Below, piece after piece: positions 32,501 to 44,600 of a stretch of DNA of 64,000 nt. How positions within the stretch are numbered: position 1 is the first letter of the stretch; each line of letters opens with the position of its first letter. Both the position numbers and the translations under genes were made by a program. The DNA is from Candidula unifasciata. Lineage: Eukaryota > Mollusca > Gastropoda > Stylommatophora > Geomitridae. The stretch lies in assembly GCA_905116865.2 (NCBI GenBank), contig CAJHNH020004946.1, positions 349,905-413,904 of the forward strand. Reading direction: 5' to 3'. The notes under the pieces were generated by a model. That model saw only the letters and a program-made list of their open reading frames with translations. It made no database searches and was not told where the DNA came from.

Positions 32501-35500
32501 CAGGATTTTCAGCCAAAGTTTCAGCTGGTAAGCATGGGAGAAAAAAGAATGAAGTAGGCTGAACTGCAGAAAGCTTAGAAAATGTAATGACCAAATTAAA
32601 ACATGTAGTCAAGGTTCCAGCTTCACTGCAGACACGTTGCCTCATAACTGCTCTATTACTGTGCCAGTGGAAATTAAACAAAATTTCCGGTGCTTTATTA
32701 ATATCCTACCCCAAACAGGGGAAATCCACAGGTCACGGGACAGTCTAATATTTCAGGGGGTGGCAGATAGGTTGCATGCAGTCGTGGGACCTAGGCTGCA
32801 TGCAGTCATGGGACCTAGGCTGCACTCTCTGGTGGGATGTAAGTGGGTTGGGGTTAGGGCCAGTTCTAGAAGTTTTGGGGTCGTTAAAAGCATCAGAAAG
32901 CCAGAAAACCCAGTCTAACCACTCTCTAAAATGTTGGACTGTCCTGTGATGTCATCTGGCGTAGGAAAGTAATAAAGCACCAAATTTCCTTCACTGCCCT
33001 AATTGTAAACTAGTAAAAAACTTGTTAGTCCCAGCAAAACTGGCTTAAGACGATTACCATATTATGGACAGACCAGAGCAAGTCATTATTCTACGCCTCA
33101 GAACAGGACACAATCAACTTCACAGCCAGATGTGTACAAAATTAAGATTGGCAAATCAGCCATGTGTACATGTGGATTGGCACCTGAGACAACAGATCAC
33201 GTCCTCCAAGACTATCCCAAATACAACATATCAATGCAAAACTTTTTTGCCAAGAGAAACATCGGGCAAGCCAAACTTTATGGGGCACTGAGTGAATTAC
33301 AACAGACAGTGAAGTTCATACTGCAGTGAATGAAAGAAGAAGAATGTCAGTCCCCGCTAAATCCTGAAGCTGGCACAAGCAAAGTAAATGCATAAGGCAG
33401 CTGTCAGATAAGATATGCCAACTTTAACAGTTCCACCTCACCATTGTTGCAAGCAGTCAGTTATGAAAGATGGCATAATACACCCCATACTACATAAGTA
33501 CATGCCATTCTGAACATAATCAGCCACCAGCCATTTTAAGTGCAGTTTACAAGACAGAGTCATCGCAAGCACTACATTAAAAAACATTCCACATGAAATC
33601 CACAGCTCACAGTGCTGTACCAATCACTCAACTCAGTACTGGGCGACAGAACCTTAAAACATGTAATGGGACAATACTGGAAACTGCAACTAATAACAGT
33701 GAAGTGAAATTTTGAGGTTTTTCAGTGCTTGCCTTGTATCCTATTAGGTACTGATTGTCTCTGTCTTTTGTACACACTTAACTCTTTGAGTCCCAAGGAA
33801 CGCATCATACGTTCATAGATTCCTACCTAGAAGCCCAATGAACGCAAGATGCGCCGATTTTACGTCTTTCTTGACTACCCCTTGGGCCTGGGACTCAAAG
33901 AGTTAAGTAAGTTGTTTTAATGTCCACTGGTCATTTTGGTTTTCATTTTCTTCTTCCATCTTCCCCTTTAAAGGGATGGCTGACATGCTGTGTTGTAGTT
34001 TACAGTTAAGCTGTGATATCTGCGCCTTTTGACTCAACACATCCAATTTCAGCTAATCCCTACTTAGTTGCTTTTTTTTTATATGCTTGTTAGCAGGGCA
34101 GTTGGTGTATTCCCCCCACACTCCCCACCATAAATGTGGCCCTTATAACCTATGGGGGAACTGTTTATGTTTGACAAAAAAGCATTTGTAGTCTCTGCAA
34201 AATATTTTTTGGTTCTTTATTAATATCGCACCCCAGATGACGTCACAGGACAGTCCAACATTTTAGAGGGTGGTAAGACTAGGTTTACTGGCTTTCTGAT
34301 GCTTTTAACGACCCCAAAACATCCAGAACTAGCCCTAACCCCAACCCAGCTACGTCCCACGAGACAGTGCAGCCTAGGTCTCATGAATGCATGCCGCCTA
34401 GGTCCCCCCACTGCATGCAACCTATCTACCACCCCCTGAAATATAAGACTGTCCTGTAACCTGCGAATTTCCCATATTTGGGGTAGGATATTAATAAAGT
34501 CTTTTTTTTTTATTTTAACATTCTTGTAAAGAATATCTTTCTACTTTGCTTCATATATATTAATTGCAACAAAAGAAATGATCAGTGTAAGAAGGAAGAA
34601 ACATAGAGGGACAAAATATTGAAATTGTTTTTTATGTTGAGAATTATTTGTCACTGTCTGTGTGTGCACTAATCATTAAAGCTAGATTAGTGGTAGTAAT
34701 TCAATGGATACTCTGTTCAATCCATCTGGGTTATAACCGGGCCATATAGTTTTCTATTTCAACGGTGGATATTTATGCTTGCCAATTATGTTAATTTTTT
34801 TTTTTTTTTGGACAGATTGTGTAGTAATTCTCAGTTTGTAGGAATATAGATTGTTTAGAATATTTTAAGGGTTCCTTTTAAAAAATCGTCATAATCATAC
34901 TGTGTAATTATTCACATTAAAGCCAGATTCTATGTTCAATGACTATGTGAATTAAAAATAACAAACATTCTACATTTATAACAACCTGAAGTCTTCTGAA
35001 GAAAAAAAAACACTTACCTCCTCCGTCTTTCAGGAGTACGACTTCTTCGTTTGGTGAGATCAGCAAAGGATTCAAACACATCCACAGGCTTTTTCTTCTT
35101 GGCCTCGTAAAACTCCTCCCTGGACATCGGAACTGGTACTGTCTGGATTGCAGCAGGCATAGATGGCAGGGGTGGTCGATGTCCTTGGAAAGCATGAGGA
35201 AATCCACTCAAGACTGCAAGAAACAAAAATGAGGAAAAAAATTACTTCATTATAATGAACTGAATAAAACAGGTAGCAATAATCCTTCTTTTAGTAAATG
35301 CAACACTGAGAGCTAACAATAGACACATCCTGAAATGTTAGCATCTTTTATTAAGCTTCTGTTATATAAATAGAACATAGGTGACTTTATGTCTCAGAAT
35401 GTTAACTACATGATATCTTATTTCTGCACTGGCTGCTGAAGATGGGGACCAAGCATATATGGAAATGCCTCAAGTGCTGTGATGTCAATACTTGACTTAA

Positions 35501-38500
35501 CTTAAATATTAGGATGGTTGTAACCTCATGGCCTGTGTTTTGAAGTTTACAATACATTTTGAAACTGCAGTGTGAATTTTGTGTGTGACAATGTTAACTG
35601 TTTACAGGGATTTAAGTGGGGAGGATAAAATCAAGATATGGGCAAACAGCAGTCTGAGAGACAGTACACCTAGAACCAGATCCATTGCAGCCAACCCTCA
35701 TTATGGAGATGGCACTGGACTGACTGATATATTAACTGCTTAACCAGAGCATGGTCATAGAAGTGTTGTTTCATAGCAGATTCCATTACTATCAAACAGT
35801 GACTGCTCATACTACATCAGCTGTCTTCACTCATTCTGTACCTAGCAACCAGTCATACGTTTACTGGTCACATACAACCAGACTACGTCCGGCACCATTA
35901 GAATTGGAACTCTGCGCTGGCTGCTGGGGATGGGGACAGAGCGCTTATGAGAATGCCCCGACTGATGTGATGTCAATTGTTACCTCCACTAACTCTGTAC
36001 CTGATGTTACATTATCTACTCCTACCCCAGACATGCATCTGTGGCTTAGGCGTTGGAAACATGCTTCCTAATTCCAAGGGACCTGATTCCATTCCAGCTG
36101 CAGGTGATAAGGAAGCAGATCACCTTGCATTGATTTTCATAATGGAATTGACAGCAGGGTGTTCAGAGGCAATGGCAAACTAGTGACCGTAAAACCAAAT
36201 GGTTAACAAAACCTGTGGTAGCTCTAAAACGTCCAGCAAAAGATATGAAACTACCAGTTCTAACCCCAGGGTAATAGAATTATGGTGATAAGATTGCTTG
36301 CTTGCCGGTCTTCTAGTTATGTTTGAACACCCCACCCTAGACTCCGGAATTACTGTTTAACTAATCCCGACTAAGTAAACCAAGTCAATGACTGTGCACC
36401 TAGAAATGTCCTGAAACTTGAGTGTGACCACAGTGATTCTGGTCACATCACAATTGAGTGCCAAACGATTTATTTTATAATTTGAGAATAAACCAAATAG
36501 GCCTCAATATAGAAAATGAAGACAAATGCTGATTCTTTAAGCCATTTTCAAAAACATTACTTTAATTTCTTCTTTCCCTAGAGTGAATTCCAGGTCCAAA
36601 CATTTATTGCTTTAAAGTGATATTTGCTTGTACAGAGTTAAAATAAGAACTGTTTAGAACAGCAAGTGTTGAAAGTGTAATTGCAGATCCCTGTCCTGCT
36701 CTGAAATTAACTTTTTTTTTTTTTTTTAATTTTTTTTATCTATGCAATAAATAAAGAGAACATTTTCTCATAACTAAATTATGATATGATTTTTTAGTTA
36801 AGAAATTGTTTACAGGGGTAAAAAGTATTCAAAATATATGTTTAATATCTACAATTCAATTGAGTAATCAACAAATTACATTATAACGTAGATAAACTGT
36901 CCTAATCAGGGTTCATGAGAACTTCATCCATTTACCCTGAACAGGACAAGTTCTCTTCACTCTTCCATTTGACAAATCACGCAGGGGTATATGTTATTAA
37001 CTGGCACAGTTAAAGTATTCTTTTAACTGCATACAGACATTTCTTCCAGTCATTTTCCATAGACCAGGCAAAGAGAACTACATCGCAGGGACAAATATCT
37101 AAGTATATATTTCCAGAATCGCACGAATGATATAATTTGTAGGTAGGGATTTTCTCATTCTGAATATAGACTATGCAGTAAGTAGCTTTTTCCTCTTGTG
37201 TGTGTGTGTGTGCTTTTTAGGAACAGTTTGTTGATTAGTTAAGAATATGAGGCTGTCGTATGGGGGACCCAGGTTGAATAGTTAAGAATATGAGGCTGTC
37301 ATATGGGGGACCCAGGTTGAATAGTTAAGAATATGAGGCTGTCATATGGGGGACACAGGTTGAATAGTTAAGAATATGGGGCTGTCATATGGGGGACCTA
37401 GGTTAAATAGTTAAGAATATGGGGCTGTCATATGGGGGACCCAGGTTGAATAGTTAAGAATATGGGGCTGTCATATGGGGGACCTAGGTTAAATAGTTAA
37501 GAATTTGGGGCTGTCATATGGGGGACCCAGGATGAATAGTCAAGAATATGGGGCTGTCATATGGGGGACCCAGGTTGAATAGTTAAGAATATGGGTCTGT
37601 CATATGGGGGACCCCGGCTGAATAGTTTAGAATATGGGGCTGTCATATGGAGGACCCAGGTTTTTAAATCCTCACTAAGATTATGAATTGTTTCTGACAG
37701 ACAAAAAAACAATGCTAGCCTGCACAGACCGAGGCGACTAAATTATCCAAGTGGCCCGAAATCCTCAGATTCAAAGAGCCTTCCTCCCACTACACCACAC
37801 AAATGGTAAACAGAGGCAGTAACAGAAGTTTTTGTTTTAGTAATAGCCTTTTCTGTATTTTTATTTTTAAGCATGTACTTTTTTGGTGAAGAATATTCAA
37901 CTCATTCACAAGGGTCCTTCTGAGTTTGTCAAACCTGTTATTATTAGATCCTACATAATGTGCATCTAAAGCTGAAGGTGAATGAGAGTGAATGAATGAA
38001 TGTTCTTCCTGACACCTGAATGACTGTGCTTAAAGTAAACTGTAGTTTGCAACATCTAACAACTTAGATAACAATCATCAGAATATGTTCATAACTTGCT
38101 GTGTCACCAGCATTAATGAAGGATGCTAGAAGCAAAACAAAATCTGACACAAGTATCGTGTCAATGAAACCACTAAAATAACAATCCTTTTAGAGGCAAC
38201 ACAGGTCAGCTGCTCTATATGCAGGCTAGAACAGTCACTTGATAAAGAATAAAGCTGAGCTTGACTTGGATTCCACAAAGCAAAGAAACTGATAGTGGTT
38301 TAAACTAAACAAGACCAGATGTAAACTGCCCAGACAACATAGGGCAGAAGAACAGCTGCCAAAACTGAAAGCTTAAAATGCTTGGATTAGCAATATTAAA
38401 CCAGTTGAACACAAGAAACACAGGGGACCAAACAATACAGAATTAGACGTAGGGACTAACAATATAGGTAGGACACAGAAAGAAGTCAGGACATGGCAAA

Positions 38501-38571
38501 TAATAACAGGGGCTGAGGTTTGTTGATTCAGGGTGTGTGCTCCCATGGGGGGGGGGGGGGGTGGGTGGGGT

Positions 38572-38625
<54 letters not shown>

Positions 38626-41600
38626 GAAGACAACATAATAAGCAGACAGCAGTCAGAACTTGTCCATAAAATTCAAATTAAAAACAACAACAACAACAAA
38701 AATGTAATGTAGGCCTGCAACACCTTGTCAAAGTTGAAGCTAAATAGGTTAACCAATTGGTCATCATAGTTGCAGTTCTAACTTAATGAAATAATACATG
38801 TCTTACTAGTAAGTAAAATCAAAATTCTACAAGAGGTAGTCACAGAAAATATTACCAAAGGGGATGTAATATGCTACACATTTTCATGTAAGCATTAATA
38901 GTTTGCTTGGCTGCTCCCTTCAACGCTACAATTTCCATCGCCAGGTCTGATTAAACTCTGGTACAGATGTGTACAACCTGAAGCACCTTTGTGTTTTCCA
39001 AAAGCCAGTTCTAAATAGACTTCCAGGAAGCCATAAATTTATTCTTATAGAGAATGAGTTTACCCAGTGCTCAGTTTTGTTCATTCTACTGACCAAATAC
39101 AAATAAGCGAGAGTGTACTTTTCATGCATAATACTTTTTATTTGTAGTCTTAATCATTACTTTATGCAATTGATTTATTATCGAACAAAACAAAGTATTT
39201 TTAACTTTTACAAAACGTAAACAATTATTAGGACTGTCTTCAATGCATATGAAAATCATTTTCACAATTTCATGAAAAGCTCATCAATGCAAGAATGTAA
39301 AATGAATATAGCATGTTAAAGTGACACCTTTGTTTGGTGCAACAGGTTTATTAGTAACAGTTTTGTGGCCAGGCTAGCCATGGTCTGTCGTTTTGATACT
39401 TTTCAATGCTAACATTTGTTACATTGTTTTCACCTCCCAGGTCAGCTAAACCATCTCAATCTTGGCAAAATTAACATCAAGATATTAATGTTAACTCTGC
39501 TGGCCAAAAAATGCTGAATCTTACAATTCAAACGGCACTAATGAATCTAAAATGTATTGCACTTTATGATGAATCTAAAACTTGTTTAAACATATAACCA
39601 TTAACTATGTAGCAAAAAGTAAGATTTCGTCTCTAGCATTCAGAGCCCTTATTCTTGTTATTTAAAAAAAACATTTAAAACAGCCAAAATGATTGTCAAT
39701 GTTAAATGTCACAACTGTAATTTAAACCAATGTAAATTTCATAAAAAAATTTGGGGCCATCCTCCACTGCTTAAGTTTAAAGATGTTGAGATCCACTTTA
39801 TTAGGCCGGATTGTATTCCTTATGACTTAAGTGTCTTTCCACAGGATGGCTGGTCACCCGCAAGAGTTCTGCACAGAGCAAAAACTCTGCAGCGACTGAA
39901 CCAAACTCCTGAAAATTAATCCATAACGTTTTGCGTGGTGTATTAGTTAGGCAAACAATCACAGAAGACAACACATATTATATTGTGACAGCAGAAAAAG
40001 AGAAAGAATATGACTAAAGATCAGCAGTGCTGAGCAATAGTTGCCCATGGGTTGAATCAATGCTCAATGACACTGGCCAATAATGTTATTGCAGGTCATG
40101 AAACGGACAAAATTGTGTTTTAAGAACTGGCCTGCAGTGAGTATTAAACACTAAGAAGGTAACAAACATATCTATGGGGAATACCAAACAGAAATCTCTG
40201 ATCTAAGACATTCAAAAACAGCACATTCATCTTTTGTATGTTCCATGTACTTCATGGAAGCTGTTGTTCATACATGGATCAGCAAAGTGGACAATCAAAA
40301 GTGGAGAAGCTGGTACACTCAAAAAACCAATACTGATAAAGTGTCACCGGAAAGGCGGCTCAAATAGGACATTCAACATCCAGTTTAGATTTTTTTTGAA
40401 AGCCTAATTCTTTCACAGAGTCCCCTATTTTCTTAGCATTCACCGAATCAGCTGCAATTCTGCATGTGGTGAGAACCAGAACATTATCAAGTTTTGAAGG
40501 AAATGTCTCATTATCCTTGCAGATTTCTCTCTGGAACTATGCAAAATACTTTAAGTGAACAAACGCTGTCTGAAGTTACATTAAAAAAAAGTTATACCCA
40601 AAAGTCTTCAACTCCTGCCTTCAGTGGCTACCTTCAAACCAATGTATTACAGGAATGAGATAACTAATGGAATTGACAAGAGTGGTTAGCGCAGCTGCCT
40701 GCCACAGCAGAGGCCTGGGTTCACTTTCCTACAAACAAGGTACTATTTTTTCTGATCAGTACGATTCTTAAATTGACCAATCCTCATAAGAGTGGGTCTA
40801 GACAATTTTCCGAATTTTGTGGGGGATTGTTTGAGAAGGCAAGGGGCCTAGGGCCCCCATGCCTTTAAAGTCACAGGCTAAAATGTGTGAAGATCTACAA
40901 TTTTATATCCCACTGGCAGTATATGACACAGGGGACACATTTTTTAAACATGATAAATGCTTCCTTGAAAGATGATTGGCTTCAATACAGCATGGTGATG
41001 TGACAAGCTCTACAACTGTTTAACTTTTTTCATGCTTTATTACCAAGTTTTGCTGATAAATAGGTTTAGAACAATATTGTCCACAAGTGAATTCAAATAA
41101 TACTGACACAAACAATACATCGCACAATTGAATACCCGGCTCATTTAGGTGCATCTCACCTGTAATAATAAATAGGTTGCCAAAAAGAAAGTGGATGTCA
41201 CGGAAGCCTACTAGTGTATCAATTTTAATTGTGTGGGGGAAATCATCATTTCCACATGTTGATTAGCCACTACCATGTTTGACAGAAATACACAAGTGAC
41301 AGTGACCACTGACTCAAGTTACACATATGATAACCTGCCTCATTCTTATAATAAAATGGCAACTTTGAAGTGCAATGAGTGTAAGCATAAATTAGAAATA
41401 GTGTGTCACATTACATGTTCAATAATAAGAATTTCCAGGCATTTGGTGACAGTAAAAACAAATCAAAACATTTAATGCTCACTGGATACCCACAGACACA
41501 CAAACTTCTTAGCATTATGTTAAAACCAGTACATACAAATAAAATAAAAATTCCAGCTCAGATTTTATCACAGATAAAAATGAAAGATGTGACTAACAAC

Positions 41601-44600
41601 AGTGGCAAAGGGACACTTCAACAAAGATCAAGAAGATTTGTTAACCCTTTGTTCCTGAGACACTGCTGATCAGCCACTCCTGACCACTAAAGATCCCCTT
41701 GAAGACGTTATACTGGCACTGGTTCATTGGCCAGAGCCCGACAAGCCTAGTTAAAGGCATTGGTTCTATTTGTGCTTGCGCAGTGCTTAGGAGGATGGGG
41801 CATGATCAAAGTTTCTTGCAGAATATGTTCTACAGCAGGGCTATTCAACTGGTGGCCCGTGGAGGCCCATGAAAGTGGCCTGCGGAGGCCCATGAATGTG
41901 GCCCGCGGAACATTGCTAGTTATACTGTATTGAAGATCTTTCTGCGCTTGGACTCTGACCTCTGGCCTGTGACGATCCTCATTTTTTCAAATGTTGGCAC
42001 CTGAGTCAACTTAGTTGAATAGCCCTGTTCTACAGTTTGCACATAAAGCCTACACGGCAAAAATGTTTTTTTTTTAAATATATTTTTTCCCTGGAATCCC
42101 CAAGTTTATTACCTTTTGTTTTCTAAGAGTTCTATGGTGAAAGAGTCACATAATGAAAGTCCATAGATATTGGTTTCTATGTTTCTAAAGAACAACTTTC
42201 ACTGCAGATGGATATTTCCATAAGTGCTAATCTCCACCCATAGATTACACAAGCAGAATCTCACCCCAGTACAGTCTATAAATACTAGATCTATATTTTA
42301 TAGATTGATCAGTACTCTGCGGGTGATGTGGTCAACATCATCCAACCGTCTTTACTTCCCAGGAGTTTACCTGGTGCCCATTTTAGGCCGGGTCAACCTA
42401 TCATATCATTTTTCTTTAAAAAGAAATCTTCTTGACTTGATATGGAATTGAAGCTACAACCTGAAACAAATGTCTAGACGCTACACCATAATGGTTCGCA
42501 AATCCTGAATAAGGAGTAATGGGTGGATATCCCTAGTCCAAACAGAACACTGCAACTTTTTTGACCAGCAGCCCCTATTTCTTCTTCCTAAAGTCCATGC
42601 CGTGTGGCATTGGTAGTTATGTCTGTCCACAACCTTCTGTCCAGTGCAGTTTCAATCAACTCTGACACAGATGATCCTCCATGCCATGATGTCAAACTGT
42701 CCAGCATCTGTTCTTTCTTTTTTTTTAACCAGCATACGACTGCAGATTACACTTGGTTAGTGTAGCCATTATAGATGCCCTAATTATAACTTCTTGGGAG
42801 ACTGAACAGGGTATCTGGGATCTGTCTTGTTGGTCTGCTGTCCCGATTGAGAGTAATCTCAGGAAAGTAGAGTAAACCTTTAGGTAGCAGCCCAGAGGGG
42901 ACAAACTGACTGATAGATCAATTGCCATTTGTGTTCATAAGGCACACAATTTTTGAACTACATCACTGGTGCAGTTTTTTTACATACAGAGTTAACCTGT
43001 TGTGATTTGTATGGCACACTAGGCAGGTGGCTGGCTATTCTGCAATGGAGAGTCAAGCCATAAGCACCCACTGCTATGAAGTAGATCTCAACTTATAACT
43101 TTCTGTAAAATGTGAAGTAGCACTAGTGATAAACATCCGCTGCTATGAAGCAGATCTCAACTTTTAACTTTCTGTAAAATGTGAAGTAGCATTAGTGATA
43201 AACATCCGCTGCTATGAAGCAGATCTCAACTTTTAACTTTCTGTAAAATGTGAAGCAGCACTAGTGATAAACATCCGCTGCTATGAAGCAGATCTCAACT
43301 TTTAACTTTCTGTGAAATGTGAAGTAGCACTAGTGATAAACATCCGCTGCTATAAAGTAGATCTCATCTCTTAACTTTCTGCAAAATGTGAAGTAGCACT
43401 AGTGATAAACATCTGCTGCTATGAAGTAGATCTCAACTTTTAGTAGCACTAGTGATAAACATCCGTTGCTATGAAGTAGATCTCACCTTTTAACTTACTG
43501 TAAAATGTGAAGTAGCACTAGTGATAAACATCCGTTGCTATGAAGTAGATCTCAAATTTTAGTAGCACTAGTGATAAACATCCGCTGCTATGAAGAATAT
43601 CTCAACTTTTAACTTTCTGCAAATGTGAAGTAGAACTAGCAATCATGCACACCCTACAGGTATGTGATCTCTACAAGAGAAAGGAGAGTTTTGCAACAAA
43701 GCGGAAAGTACTCTAGTATAATGGCAGGAAGAAAGACTACGAAAGCCTCACTCAGAATGATGCAAGATTGAAATTACCTTAGTTCCAATTCCCTACATTC
43801 AACACTAGTTTAAAATTCCCCCAGTTCTCTTTATCAACCAACCGACTGACTAAATGTGAACAGTTTAGTGAAGCTACAATGAACCTGATTTTTTCAGCAA
43901 CAAATTTATTTGAATATAAAAAATCAATCTTATTTTAAAATTCAGGATGCAGAAAGGGAAGAGATTTTTTTTTTTTACCTGAGTACAGTACTAACTAGGG
44001 AGTCCCCGTGGCTGAGCGGCTAGACACTCGCTGCGGATCGGAAGGTCGTGGGTTCTCTTCCTGGAGAAGCCAGACTTTTTTTTAAAATGACTTGGCTCCC
44101 AGGTCGACCCAGCCTTGAGTGCGTACCGGGTGTAGTCCTGGGAAGTAGAGGCAGCCAGCGTGATGCTGACCACATCAACCATCTTGTGCCGATTGGTCTA
44201 TAAAAATATAGGTCTAGCCCTATATGCCTGAAGGCGTGGAAAAGGGTCCTTTACTTACAGTACTAACTTAGAATATGTGACAATATTGCATACCCTAAAT
44301 AAGTATTAGGCATAAGAATAACCTTTTACACATGTACAACAAGAGCTGCATTTCCCCCTGTTATTAATATGTGTGGTGTTTATTACTACCTTTCTCTCAA
44401 GTGAATTTATTGGTCATTACCATCAGCGCAAAAACAATCTTACAATCCTGACATACCACTGTTTGAGGTCAGCTGCAAGCAAACTATTTGACATAAAGCA
44501 AAACCACACAACATCCCCCAAAAATTTAGGGTTTCTTTACAGAGTCCAGAAGAGGATGAGGGCAAAATCAGTTTTTTTAAACACTCGTTATCTAACCATT

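Larger units (their letters stand above)
31476..35017 (-). other. RBBP6 intron, repeat-rich
   Basis: 3542 bases holding a LINE tail, two family C copies, two family H elements, a family K MITE and a family I copy, listed separately. Unassigned parts are 31480-31740, 33346-33777 and 34505-35015; the last is AT-rich. Confidence 0.8.

Noticed and set aside
39689..39919. 76-codon frame with CHNCNLNQC
   Set aside because: No recognisable domain, lies in an RBBP6 intron on the other strand, no supporting splice sites.
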